From Acidiluteibacter sp963716125 (GTDB taxonomy: Bacteria > Bacteroidota > Bacteroidia > Flavobacteriales_E > Vicingaceae), in contig OY970294.1 of the NCBI GenBank assembly GCA_963716125.1, positions 2,976,001-3,040,000 on the forward strand: 64,000 nucleotides of DNA, read 5' to 3'. The notes beneath the pieces were generated by a model. It made no database searches. It saw only the letters and a program-made list of their open reading frames with translations, and was not told where the DNA came from. Of this stretch, positions 25,655 through 34,975 are shown one piece after another. The first letter of the stretch is position 1. Each line of letters begins with the position of its first letter. The translations under genes were made by a program, and so were the position numbers.

Positions 25655-26590
25655 ATGAAGGATTTATTAGTCGCTGAAAAAATTACAAAAAAATATCAAT
25701 CACATCTTGCTTTAAATGAAGTAAGTATTTCTGTTCCTGAGCAGTCTGTTTTTGGATTATTGGGGCCAAATGGAGCCGGAAAAACTTCCTTAATCAGAAT
25801 CATCAATCAAATAACAGGACCAGATAGCGGTCAAATTTACTTCAATGGTAGCCCATTGGCCGCCAAAGATGTGGAACAAATTGGTTATTTGCCTGAAGAA
25901 CGAGGTTTGTATAAAAAAATGCAAGTGGGTGAACAAGCTTTGTATTTGGCTCAGCTAAAAGGAATGGAAAAACAGGAAGCCAAAACCAAACTAAGAGAAT
26001 GGTTCGCCAAATTTGATATTAGCCCTTGGTGGAATAAAAAAGTAGAAGAACTCTCTAAGGGTATGGCGCAAAAAGTACAATTTATTGTTACTGTGCTGCA
26101 TGAACCTAAACTTTTAATATTAGATGAACCCTTCAGTGGTTTTGATCCTATTAATGCCAATTTGGTTAAATCAGAGATTTTACGCTTGAGAGAAAATGGA
26201 GCAACCATCGTTTTATCTACGCACAATATGAGCTCGGTAGAAGAAATTTGCGACCATATTGCACTTATCAACCAAAGTAATGTTGTATTGAGTGGAGCTG
26301 TAAAAGAAATTAGAAATAACTTTAAAGAAGATGTTTATCAGATTCAATTTAAAGGAAATAAAATAGCTTTTACCAATGCCATGTGGACTGGTGGAGAATT
26401 GTTAGATTCTTTTGAAGAGGATGGAATCACCACAGCAAAAATAAAACTACTCAACAATACCAAAACAAATGATTTACTGCAAGCAGTAATACCACATATT
26501 GAAATAGTAGGTTTGGAAGAAATTATTCCATCAATGAGCGAGATTTTCATTAAAAAAGTACAAGAAAAAAAGGAGGCACACCATGAATAA
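25655..26590 (+). CDS. ABC transporter ATP-binding protein (NatA-like)
   Basis: The 311-residue protein has Walker A GPNGAGKTSL (about 37), the Q-loop region IGYLPEERGLYKKMQVGEQA, the signature ELSKGMAQKVQF, Walker B LLILDEPFSGFDP and the switch His in VLSTHNMSSVEE. A C-terminal extension of about 90 residues resembles that of NatA/YhaQ-type exporters. Its end overlaps the permease gene by 8 bases, so the pair forms an export system. The substrate is unknown; sodium or a toxic compound is possible by analogy. Confidence 0.92.
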   Translation: MKDLLVAEKITKKYQSHLALNEVSISVPEQSVFGLLGPNGAGKTSLIRIINQITGPDSGQIYFNGSPLAAKDVEQIGYLPEERGLYKKMQVGEQALYLAQLKGMEKQEAKTKLREWFAKFDISPWWNKKVEELSKGMAQKVQFIVTVLHEPKLLILDEPFSGFDPINANLVKSEILRLRENGATIVLSTHNMSSVEEICDHIALINQSNVVLSGAVKEIRNNFKEDVYQIQFKGNKIAFTNAMWTGGELLDSFEEDGITTAKIKLLNNTKTNDLLQAVIPHIEIVGLEEIIPSMSEIFIKKVQEKKEAHHE

Positions 26591-27908
26591 AACAGTTTTA
26601 ATTATTCAAAGAGAATATTTAACGAGAGTTAAAAAGAAATCTTTTATTATCATGAGTATTTTAGGGCCTGTATTAATTGCCGCATTAATGATAGTTCCTG
26701 TTTGGTTGGCCACTCAAGATGAGGACAAACAAATCATAGAAGTGGTTGATGAAACGACTCTCTTTGTTGGGAAATTGGAAAATTCTGACAATATTGAATT
26801 CATTTACAATCAAGTAGGTTTAAATGATGCCAAAACTGAATTATACAACCGACCTACTACTGCAATTTTGCATATTCCTGATGTAGCCATCACTTCGCCA
26901 AATACTATTCAAATCTTCTACAAAAAGAAACCGAGTAGAGGAACTATGCAATACATCAAATCTTCTCTTTCGAATATTATAGAAAGTAAAAAATTGCTGG
27001 ATTTTTATAAAATCACTAAAGACGAATTAAATGGTATCAAAACTCCTGTTAAAATTGTGAGCAGCAAGTTGTCAGAGAATGGTGAAGAAGAACAGTCTGG
27101 AGGTGGTGTGGCTATGGTAGTTGCTTTTGCATCAGCTATTTTTATTTATTTCTTCATCTTCCTTTTTGGAGTACAAGTGATGCGTGGAGTGATTGAAGAA
27201 AAAACAAATCGTATTATAGAAGTCATCATCTCCTCGGTAAAACCATTCCAACTGATGATGGGAAAAATTATAGGTATAGCATTAGTGGCAATTACGCAAT
27301 TTTTGCTGTGGGTGGTACTTTCCTTTGTTTTGATAACTGCGGCTCAAACAGCTTTTTCGGATCAGTTTGCACAAGCAGAAAAGAATAAAATGACTATTGA
27401 ACAAGTTAATCCTGATGTAGATGCATTGGACGTTAAAAAAGAAGCGAATTTTATTGCTGAAATTCAATCCAATATGGAAATGATTAACTTTCCTTTGATT
27501 TTAGGATGTTTTTTATTCTATTTTTTAATGGGTTACCTACTGTATGCTGCTCTTTTTGCGGCTATTGGTTCTGTTGTAGATCAGGAAGCCGACACACAGC
27601 AGTTTATGCTTCCGGTAACGATACCGCTCATTTTCTCCTTTGTGATTGCTCAAACCGTTATAGATAATCCAGATGGCACTTTGGCTTTTTGGACTTCCAT
27701 TATTCCATTTACTTCTCCTATTATCATGATGGTGAGAATTCCTTTTGGTGTACAGTGGTATGAATTAGTACTTTCGATGGGATTGTTATTTTTAACTTTC
27801 TTGGGAGCTGTTTGGTTTGCAGGAAAAATATATAGAGTGGGAATTTTAATGTATGGTAAAAAAATAAATTATAAAGAGATAGGGAAATGGTTGTTTTATA
27901 AAAACTAA
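26583..27908 (+). CDS. ABC-2 type transporter permease (NatB/YhaP-like)
   Basis: The 441-residue protein has an N-terminal transmembrane helix (SFIIMSILGPVLIAALMIVP), a periplasmic region of about 130 residues, then five or more helices. It includes the ABC-2 motif GVIEEKTNRIIEVIISSVKP, which couples to the ATPase. It overlaps the ATPase gene by 8 bases. The ppx homologue starts 5 bases after its stop. Confidence 0.9.
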   Translation: MNKTVLIIQREYLTRVKKKSFIIMSILGPVLIAALMIVPVWLATQDEDKQIIEVVDETTLFVGKLENSDNIEFIYNQVGLNDAKTELYNRPTTAILHIPDVAITSPNTIQIFYKKKPSRGTMQYIKSSLSNIIESKKLLDFYKITKDELNGIKTPVKIVSSKLSENGEEEQSGGGVAMVVAFASAIFIYFFIFLFGVQVMRGVIEEKTNRIIEVIISSVKPFQLMMGKIIGIALVAITQFLLWVVLSFVLITAAQTAFSDQFAQAEKNKMTIEQVNPDVDALDVKKEANFIAEIQSNMEMINFPLILGCFLFYFLMGYLLYAALFAAIGSVVDQEADTQQFMLPVTIPLIFSFVIAQTVIDNPDGTLAFWTSIIPFTSPIIMMVRIPFGVQWYELVLSMGLLFLTFLGAVWFAGKIYRVGILMYGKKINYKEIGKWLFYKN

Positions 27909-27913
27909 AATAA

Positions 27914-28844
27914 ATGAGAGTTGCCGTAATTGACTTAGGTACAAATACATTTAACCTTCTAATTGTTAAAATAGAGGGAGGTAACTTTCGTACTATCCTA
28001 AAAGAAAAAATATCTGTAAAGCTCGGTGAAGGTGGTATCAATATTGGAAAAATTCATAAAGAAGCCTATGATAGAGGAATTGCAGCTATTGGAAATTACA
28101 TGCAATTAATAGAAAAAGCATCAAGCAGAATTTGTTTTTGCATTTGCAACCAATGCTGTTCGCTCTGCATCAAATGGTAAAGCATTTAAGGACGAAATTG
28201 ATAATAAATATGGTATCTCTGTTCAGATAATAGATGGAGATGAAGAAGCCAGATTAATTTATAAAGGAGTTTGCCTTGGTGTTCCACTCACTGATGAGAA
28301 ATGTTTGATTATGGACATTGGTGGAGGAAGCACGGAATTTATTATTGCCAATCAACATGAGATTTTCTGGCAAAAGAGTTATCATTTAGGTGCAGCAAGA
28401 TTAATAGACAAATTTGATCATGCAGAACCGATTCTGACTTCTGAAATAGAAAAAATAAAAAACTATTTAAAGGATAATACATCACAACTAAAAGATGCAC
28501 TTCAAAACCACCATGTAAAAAGTTTAATTGGTTCATCAGGTTCTTTTGAAACTTTAGCAGATATTGCAAGTTATGCTAATTACAATAAAAGTATATTTGA
28601 AACAGAATTTACATTTATTGAAATGGATAAAAATCAATTAATTGAAGTTTTCGAGCAATTATATCAACTCAATGTTGCACAGCGTTTGCAAGTAAAAGGA
28701 ATGATTCCTTTGAGAGTAGATATGATAATTGTTGCCTCTATATTTATAGAATTTATTATCAATCAATTTAAAATAGAAAAAATTATACTTTCAGATTATG
28801 CCTTGAAAGAGGGTATTTTGAATGAAGTAATGAATGGAAAATAG
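27914..28844 (+). CDS. Ppx/GppA family phosphatase, one extra base
   Basis: This exopolyphosphatase / guanosine pentaphosphate phosphatase has the ASKHA fold. The N-terminus has the phosphate-1 motif VAVIDLGTNTFNLLIVK and the centre has the phosphate-2 motif IMDIGGGSTEFIIAN. The frame breaks near 28118 in an A run. Removing one A gives IEKHQAEFVFAFATNAVRSA, the expected continuation, and a 309-residue protein, the length of the short Ppx/GppA type. Homopolymer error is the likely cause, although a true mutation cannot be excluded for this non-essential gene. Confidence 0.88.
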
Positions 28845-28886
28845 CACACTTTACTATAAAACAAGTAAGATAAAACAATAAAAAAT

Positions 28887-30053
28887 ATGAGTCATATATT
28901 GGTGATAGACGATGAACGTCCTATCAGAAGCAGTTTAAGAGATATATTAGAATACGAAAAATACAAAGTTGACGAGGCAGAAGACGGACAAGCAGGTATC
29001 AATATGATCAAAGCTAATAAGTACGATTTAGTATTGTGCGATATTAAAATGCCAAAAAAAGATGGTTTGGAAGTGTTGCAAGAAGCTATGGAAGCTAGTC
29101 CTGAAACTCCTATTGTGATGATTTCGGGTCATGGAAATATAGAAACTGCAGTGGAAGCAATTAAAGAAGGCGCTTTTGATTTTATTGCTAAACCTTTAGA
29201 CTTAAATAGATTATTAATAACTGTTAGAAATGCTTTGGATAAAAGTGTTTTAGTAGAAGAAACCAATAAACTCCGAAAAAAGGTCAATTTGAGTAAGCTC
29301 AATGATATTATTGGGGAAAGTGATGCTATCAACAAAGTGAAAACAATGATTGAGAAAGTAGCACAAACCGATGCTAGAGTTTTAATTACAGGAGGAAATG
29401 GTACAGGAAAAGAATTAGTAGCTAGAAGTTTGCACCAAAACTCCAATAGAAAAAACGCTCCATTTATAGAAGTAAATTGTGCTGCTATTCCTTCAGAACT
29501 AATAGAAAGTGAACTATTTGGACATGAAAAAGGTGCATTTACCTCAGCTATAAAACAACGAAAAGGAAAATTTGAACAAGCTGAAGGTGGTACTTTATTT
29601 TTGGATGAAATTGGTGATATGAGTGCATCTGCTCAAGCAAAAGTGTTGAGAGCTTTGCAAGAGAATAAAATTACTAGGGTTGGTGGCGAAAAGGAAATTA
29701 AAGTAAATGTTCGCATCCTAGCTGCAACCAATAAAAACTTAATGGAAGAAATCAAAAACAATAACTTTAGAGAAGATTTATTTCATCGGTTAAGTGTCAT
29801 TTTAATTGAAGTTCCCTCACTAAATGATAGACCTACTGATATTCCGATGTTAGTAGATTACTTCACAAAAAAAATTGGTGATGAACACGGTATGCCAAAT
29901 AAAAAGTTTAATGATTCTGCATTAAAAGAATTACAAAAACTGAATTGGACAGGAAATATAAGAGAACTACGTAATGTAGTAGAGCGTTTGATGATACTTT
30001 GCGATAAGGATATAAACGTAGAAGATGTTAAAAAATATGCCAATCCAAAATAA
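28887..30053 (+). CDS. NtrC-like response regulator without DNA-binding domain (GAFTSA)
   Basis: A receiver domain (1-115) has the acidic pair in VIDDERP, phospho-acceptor D52 (LCDIKMPKKDG) and K102 (AKPLD). An AAA+ domain of the sigma-54 activator type follows: Walker A GGNGTGKE (169-176), ELFGHEKG, Walker B GGTLFLDEIGDM and the arginine-finger region FREDLFHRL. The sigma-54 contact loop reads GAFTSA (216-221) instead of GAFTGA. The protein stops at 388 just after the AAA+ lid, so the usual Fis-type helix-turn-helix is missing. It may act from solution or through a partner; no sensor kinase is adjacent. Confidence 0.9.
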   Translation: MSHILVIDDERPIRSSLRDILEYEKYKVDEAEDGQAGINMIKANKYDLVLCDIKMPKKDGLEVLQEAMEASPETPIVMISGHGNIETAVEAIKEGAFDFIAKPLDLNRLLITVRNALDKSVLVEETNKLRKKVNLSKLNDIIGESDAINKVKTMIEKVAQTDARVLITGGNGTGKELVARSLHQNSNRKNAPFIEVNCAAIPSELIESELFGHEKGAFTSAIKQRKGKFEQAEGGTLFLDEIGDMSASAQAKVLRALQENKITRVGGEKEIKVNVRILAATNKNLMEEIKNNNFREDLFHRLSVILIEVPSLNDRPTDIPMLVDYFTKKIGDEHGMPNKKFNDSALKELQKLNWTGNIRELRNVVERLMILCDKDINVEDVKKYANPK

Positions 30054-30061
30054 TTATTAAG

Positions 30062-31426
30062 ATGAGAGTACATTTTATTGCAATAGGTGGAAGCGCCATG
30101 CACAATTTGGCATTGGCATTAAAGAAAAAGGGTGACGATGTAAGTGGTTCTGATGATCAGATTTTTGAACCAAGCTATAGCCGATTAGAAAAAGCAGGAA
30201 TATTACCATCTGAAATGGGTTGGAATCCTAAAAACATTCACAGAGCATTAGATGCTATCATATTAGGTATGCATGCAAGAAAAGATAACCCAGAATTGGT
30301 AGAAGCTCAAAAGTTAGGTTTAAAAATATACTCTTATCCTGAATATGTTTATGAGCAATCAAAATATAAAAAAAGAATTGTGATTGGAGGAAGTCATGGA
30401 AAAACATCCATTACTTCTATGATATTACATACATTAAAATATTATAACAAACCATTTGATTATTTAGTTGGCGCACAATTGGAAGGCTTTGATTTAATGG
30501 TTCAATTGTCTGACGCACCAATCATTATACTTGAAGGAGATGAGTATCTCTCCTCTCCTATTGATTTAAGACCAAAATTTCATTGGTATCAACCTGATGT
30601 AGCTTTAATAAGTGGAATTGCTTGGGATCATATCAATGTTTTCCCCACTTTTGAGAAGTATTTAGAGCAGTTTAGCCTATTTATAGAAACAATAAAGGAA
30701 AATGGTAAGCTAATTTATTATTCAGGTGATGAGCATTTAGAGAAAATGACCAATGAAGCTTCTAATAATATTATAATGATTCCTTACACTACTCCACAGC
30801 ATAAAATTGAAGCTGAAGTTACCACTTTAACTCCTGCTAACGGATTAAAAATTCCTTTGAAAATATTTGGAAATCATAATCTGCAAAATCTTGAAGGTGC
30901 TCGATTAGTTTGTAATCAAATAGGAATAAATGATGTTGAATTTTATGAAGCTATTCAAAGTTTTGGTGGTGCTGCAAAAAGGTTAGAATTGATTGGTTCA
31001 AAGAATAAAACAGCAGTTTTTAAAGACTTTGCTCATTCTCCATCTAAACTAAAAGCAACTGTAAAAGCTGTAAAAAATCAATATCAATCAAGAAAAGTAA
31101 TTGCAGTAATGGAGTTACATACTTTTAGTAGTTTGAATGAAGATTTTTTGAAGGAATATAATGGTAGCATGTTAGAAGCTGATGAAGCCATTGTATATTT
31201 TAATCCTAAAACAATAGAACATAAAAAATTAAAAGCTATTTCAGAAAATGATGTGAGGTCGGCATTTGCTCAAGAAAATATTATTATTTCAATCGATTCT
31301 GAAGATTTACAAGCTTATCTTTTAGAAAAAGATTGGAACAATTCAATCTTGTTATTAATGACTTCAGGAAATTTTGATGGTGTAAATTTGAATGATTTTG
31401 CCAAAGAAATAATAGCCACTATTTAG
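30062..31426 (+). CDS. mpl: UDP-N-acetylmuramate:tripeptide ligase, peptidoglycan recycling
   Basis: Mpl joins recycled L-Ala-gamma-D-Glu-meso-DAP to UDP-MurNAc in the cytoplasm. The 454-residue Mur-ligase fold has the N-terminal Rossmann motif HFIAIGGSAMHNLALAL, the Mpl-typical ILGMHARKDNPEL, the P-loop VIGGSHGKTSITSMI, and HNLQNLEGARLVCNQIG in the C-terminal region. MurC shares the fold, but HARKDNPEL and the order of motifs favour Mpl. The gene lies 8 bases after the regulator. Its stop overlaps the convergent DUF4199 gene by 4 bases. Confidence 0.85.
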   Translation: MRVHFIAIGGSAMHNLALALKKKGDDVSGSDDQIFEPSYSRLEKAGILPSEMGWNPKNIHRALDAIILGMHARKDNPELVEAQKLGLKIYSYPEYVYEQSKYKKRIVIGGSHGKTSITSMILHTLKYYNKPFDYLVGAQLEGFDLMVQLSDAPIIILEGDEYLSSPIDLRPKFHWYQPDVALISGIAWDHINVFPTFEKYLEQFSLFIETIKENGKLIYYSGDEHLEKMTNEASNNIIMIPYTTPQHKIEAEVTTLTPANGLKIPLKIFGNHNLQNLEGARLVCNQIGINDVEFYEAIQSFGGAAKRLELIGSKNKTAVFKDFAHSPSKLKATVKAVKNQYQSRKVIAVMELHTFSSLNEDFLKEYNGSMLEADEAIVYFNPKTIEHKKLKAISENDVRSAFAQENIIISIDSEDLQAYLLEKDWNNSILLLMTSGNFDGVNLNDFAKEIIATI

Positions 31427-31923
31427 TGACCGAATCCCTTCATTTTACGAACCAAATAGGTAATTAATAAAGAATAAGCTCCTCCTACTAACATAAAAAT
31501 TACTAGTGAAGCTGTTGATTGAAAATAAGGAGACAATACATTTTGCCCTGCTTGTTTAATCTGCTCAATATTAGTATTTCCTGCCACTTCTGCCTCTGCT
31601 ACTTTTTGTTGTAGCATTATTGTAAAATAATCAGGGTCAATGTAAGTATAGTAAGCATATAAAAAAACCGACATCAAGATCGCATAAAATGCAGTAACCT
31701 TCATGCCGGCTTTAAAATCTTCTCCAAACGTTGAGCTGCTTCCAAACTGAATTTTATGTCTTCTGATAGCTATAAAAATAGCTGTCATTAAAAAAAACAC
31801 ATATCCAAGGCTCATAAATAAATCTACTTTGGTAAATTGCAAAGCCATAACAAAAACGATCATTTTCAGTATAACTGATAATAATACGAACCAAACTGCA
31901 ATTGAAAAACTAGATTTAAACAT
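31423..31923 (-). CDS. DUF4199 family membrane protein
   Basis: This 166-residue protein has four predicted transmembrane helices: residues about 5-28, 36-54, 75-95 and 135-157. The arrangement FGEDFKAGMKVTAFYAILMS between helices 2 and 3 is the recognisable core of DUF4199, a Bacteroidota family of unknown function. It starts 15 bases after the rho stop and is probably co-transcribed with rho. Its stop interleaves with that of mpl. Confidence 0.8.
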   Translation of the reverse strand: MFKSSFSIAVWFVLLSVILKMIVFVMALQFTKVDLFMSLGYVFFLMTAIFIAIRRHKIQFGSSSTFGEDFKAGMKVTAFYAILMSVFLYAYYTYIDPDYFTIMLQQKVAEAEVAGNTNIEQIKQAGQNVLSPYFQSTASLVIFMLVGGAYSLLITYLVRKMKGFGH

Positions 31924-31938
31924 ATATTAAAGTTATTT

Positions 31939-33687
31939 TTATCCGTTCATGGATATTAAAAACTCTTCGTTTGATTTTGTCTTGGATATTCTATCTTTCA
32001 TAAATTCCATAGCTTCTACAGGATTCATATCGGCAATGTGATTTCTTAGAATCCACATACGTTGAATAATATCCTTTGAAAGCAATAATTCTTCTTTTCT
32101 TGTACTTGAAGAAACGATATCGATAGCTGGATAAACTCTTCTGTTAGCAATTTTTCTATCCAATTGTAATTCCATATTACCAGTACCTTTAAATTCTTCA
32201 AAGATGACTTCATCCATTTTAGAACCAGTATCGGTCAATGCAGTAGCTAAAATAGTTAATGATCCACCATTTTCAATTTTTCTAGCAGCTCCAAAGAACC
32301 TTTTTGGTTTGTGCAATGCATTGGCATCTACACCACCCGAAAGCACTTTACCTGAAGCAGGAGAAACGGTATTGTAAGCTCTAGCTAAACGAGTTATAGA
32401 ATCTAATAAAATAACTACATCGTGTCCACATTCCACCATTCTTTTGGCTTTCTCTAGCACAATATTAGCCACTTTTACATGTCTTTCAGCAGGTTCATCA
32501 AATGTTGAAGATACAACTTCCGCATTTACACTTCTTGCCATATCAGTAACTTCCTCTGGACGTTCATCAATTAATAAAATAATCAAATAAACTTCAGGAT
32601 GATTGGATGCTATTGCGTTGGCTATCTCCTTTAGTAAAGTAGTTTTACCAGTTTTTGGTTGTGCTACTATTAAACCTCTTTGACCCTTTCCTATTGGAGT
32701 AAATAAATCTATCACTCTCGTTGACAAGCTATTTTTAGCATGATTAGTCAACGTAAACTTTTCAAACGGAAATAATGGTGTTAAATAATCAAAAGGAACT
32801 CTATCTCTTACAAAATCAGGAGTTCTTCCATTAATTTCTTCTACTTTAATTAAAGGAAAATACTTTTCACCTTCTTTCGGTGGTCTTACACTACCTCTTA
32901 CGGTATCACCTGTTTTTAAACCAAATAATTTAACTTGGGCCTGAGATACATAAATATCATCAGGAGAATTTAAGTAATTATAATCCGAAGATCTTAAAAA
33001 TCCATAACCATCAGGCATCATTTCTAAAACTCCTTCACTTAAAATTATTCCATCGAAATTAAATCCATATTCCTTCTTAGGCTTAGGCTCTCTAATAGGT
33101 TGAGAATTGTTATTGTTTGAAGGGTGAGGATTTGGTTTTGGGGTGGGAGTAATTTTCTCTTCCGTATTTGGAGTATTCTGATTTTTTAAATCTGAATTTT
33201 GCTTGTTGTTTTTATGTTCTTGCTGCTGTTGTTGGTTTTGCTTTGAAGCCCTAGGTTTATCTTCAGGTGGAGTCTCTTTTTTCTTGAAACGAATTTCTTT
33301 TTTTTCAGCTGAAGTATCTTCAGCCTGAATATTTTCTGAAGGTTTTGATTCTTCTGTAGTTTCGGTTTTGGGAGCTACAACCTTATCAGCCTTAGCTGCA
33401 ACAGCTGCTTCAGCTACTTTTGCCCCTACCTTAGCATTTTTAGTTGCCGTAGTTTTTGGCTTTTTAACTTTATCAGATTTTGGTTCTATTTCTGATTTTG
33501 CTTTAGGCTTTGGTTTAGACTTAACCTTAGTTTCTGTTTTTTTCAGTGGCTGAATGGCCTGTTGATCTAAAATTTGATAAACTAACTCTTCCTTTTTTAG
33601 TTTGTTGGCTTTGTTAATATCTAATTCTTTAGCAATCTCTTTTAATTCGATTACCGTCTTCTGATTTAACTCAAGAATGTCGTACAT
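31939..33687 (-). CDS. rho: Transcription termination factor Rho with long disordered insert
   Basis: Rho is a hexameric RNA helicase that ends transcription. Residues 1-46 form the Rho-N helical domain. Residues about 47-205 are of low complexity, first Lys/Ala/Pro-rich, then Gln/Asn-rich. The RNA-binding OB-fold (YGFNFDGIILSEGVLEMMPD, GYGFLRSSDYNYLNSPDD) starts near 207. The ATPase domain has Walker A AQPKTGKTTLL, Walker B VVILLDSITRLARAYN and the R-loop SGGVDANALHKPKRFFGAAR. At 582 residues it exceeds E. coli Rho (419) by about the length of the insert. Confidence 0.97.
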   Translation of the reverse strand: MYDILELNQKTVIELKEIAKELDINKANKLKKEELVYQILDQQAIQPLKKTETKVKSKPKPKAKSEIEPKSDKVKKPKTTATKNAKVGAKVAEAAVAAKADKVVAPKTETTEESKPSENIQAEDTSAEKKEIRFKKKETPPEDKPRASKQNQQQQQEHKNNKQNSDLKNQNTPNTEEKITPTPKPNPHPSNNNNSQPIREPKPKKEYGFNFDGIILSEGVLEMMPDGYGFLRSSDYNYLNSPDDIYVSQAQVKLFGLKTGDTVRGSVRPPKEGEKYFPLIKVEEINGRTPDFVRDRVPFDYLTPLFPFEKFTLTNHAKNSLSTRVIDLFTPIGKGQRGLIVAQPKTGKTTLLKEIANAIASNHPEVYLIILLIDERPEEVTDMARSVNAEVVSSTFDEPAERHVKVANIVLEKAKRMVECGHDVVILLDSITRLARAYNTVSPASGKVLSGGVDANALHKPKRFFGAARKIENGGSLTILATALTDTGSKMDEVIFEEFKGTGNMELQLDRKIANRRVYPAIDIVSSSTRKEELLLSKDIIQRMWILRNHIADMNPVEAMEFMKDRISKTKSNEEFLISMNG

Positions 33688-33841
33688 TTAATATGGAAAT
33701 ATTGAAATAATATAATAATAATTTGATATCCTCTCCAGGATTGATTTTCAATGTCTAAAAACATTGTAATAAAAATAAATTCAAAATTGAGGTCTATTTC
33801 GATTGAAATATCAATGCAATAGTACTAATAATTATTTAAAA

Positions 33842-34873
33842 CTATGAATTTTTTAATTTATATATATTTTCTATGATTTCAACTACTTTCAACCCTTCCA
33901 AAGAATTGGTAGTAATCAAATTTTTACCTTTTAAAGTCTCCACAACATTTTCAATTACAAAATGATGATTTGCAGCACTTCCTTTATACTTTCCATAATC
34001 ATTGGCTGGAAGGGTTTCTTCTAATGTTGGCATAGTATAACCTTCAATATTACAAACTTCTACATCATTCATATATTGACCACCTACTTTTATACTTCCC
34101 TTTTCAGCAATAATAGTAATACTACTTTCAAGATTTGAATCCCAAACAGAAGTAGAATAATTAATTGTTCCCGCCCCTTGTCTTACAAAATCAAACTGAA
34201 TAGTTCCTGAATCTTCAAACTCTGTGGTGTCTTGATGATTAAAATCATAAAACTTAGCATTGATATTTTTTATATCACCAAATAACCAAAACATGGTATC
34301 AATAAAATGGCTAAACTGAGTAAATAAGGTGCCTCCATCGCTACTTAATTTACCCTTCCAGTAATTTTTATCGCCACCTTTATAATAATCACTATCTCTA
34401 TTCCAATAACAATTTACTTGAACCATATAGATTTTACCAAGTGCTCCACTATCAACTACACTTTTAAGCCAGTGTGCCGGTGGACTATATCTATTTTGCA
34501 TCACACAAAAAACCAATTTATTTTTTTGTAAAGCTTTAAATAAAACATCTTCTGCATCTGATTTTCGAAGCGCCATAGGTTTTTCACAAACCACATGAAA
34601 GTTCTTATTCAAGGCATCAATTGATTGTTTGGAATGCTCACCATTTGGAGAACAAATATTTACAACGTGAATTTCAGGATGCTTTTCCAACATTTCGACA
34701 TGGTTAGAATAAACAGGCACACCGAACTCTTCTTTTAACTCCTTATGAACTGTAGTATCAATGTCAGCTATGGCAACTAATTGAGCATCTTCATGCTTAA
34801 CTACCATAGTAGCATGTCTTCTTCCTATCCTTCCAGCACCTACTACAGCAAATTTTACTTTTCCTTCAATCAT
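33842..34873 (-). CDS. Gfo/Idh/MocA family sugar dehydrogenase
   Basis: The 343-residue protein begins with an NAD-binding Rossmann motif VKFAVVGAGRIGRRHA. It carries the family signature EKPMALRKSDAE (about 95) and the C-terminal alpha/beta domain with the substrate-contact region KLSSDGGTLFTQFSHFIDTM. It resembles WlbA/WbpB, which oxidise UDP-N-acetyl-glucosaminuronate in surface-sugar pathways; this substrate is an inference. It is divergent from galE across 102 bases. The 154-base gap downstream, toward rho, shows only a short hairpin (CAATGT/ACATTG, 33749-33766). Confidence 0.82.
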   Translation of the reverse strand: MIEGKVKFAVVGAGRIGRRHATMVVKHEDAQLVAIADIDTTVHKELKEEFGVPVYSNHVEMLEKHPEIHVVNICSPNGEHSKQSIDALNKNFHVVCEKPMALRKSDAEDVLFKALQKNKLVFCVMQNRYSPPAHWLKSVVDSGALGKIYMVQVNCYWNRDSDYYKGGDKNYWKGKLSSDGGTLFTQFSHFIDTMFWLFGDIKNINAKFYDFNHQDTTEFEDSGTIQFDFVRQGAGTINYSTSVWDSNLESSITIIAEKGSIKVGGQYMNDVEVCNIEGYTMPTLEETLPANDYGKYKGSAANHHFVIENVVETLKGKNLITTNSLEGLKVVEIIENIYKLKNS

Positions 34874-34899
34874 TGTAAAAATTTTAAAGGCGAAAATTA

Positions 34900-34907
34900 C
34901 AAATTTA
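34900..34907 (-). promoter_or_regulatory. Candidate -7 element (TAAATTTG) for the Gfo/Idh/MocA gene
   Basis: On the minus strand TAAATTTG matches TAnnTTTG and lies 26 bases before the ATG at 34873. The -33 region is a poor match. Confidence 0.45.
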
Positions 34908-34975
34908 TAGTGAAGAAAAGGAAAGAACTATTAAATAGTAATTCAATACTTTTACATAAAATTTGAAGACATAAA

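Noticed and set aside
33368..33553. A plus-strand frame opposite the low-complexity part of rho
   Set aside because: It mirrors the Lys/Ala-rich codons of rho and shows no independent sign of coding.
33749..33766. Small hairpin CAATGT/ACATTG upstream of rho as an attenuator or riboswitch
   Set aside because: A six-pair AT-rich stem without further conserved structure is not enough evidence.
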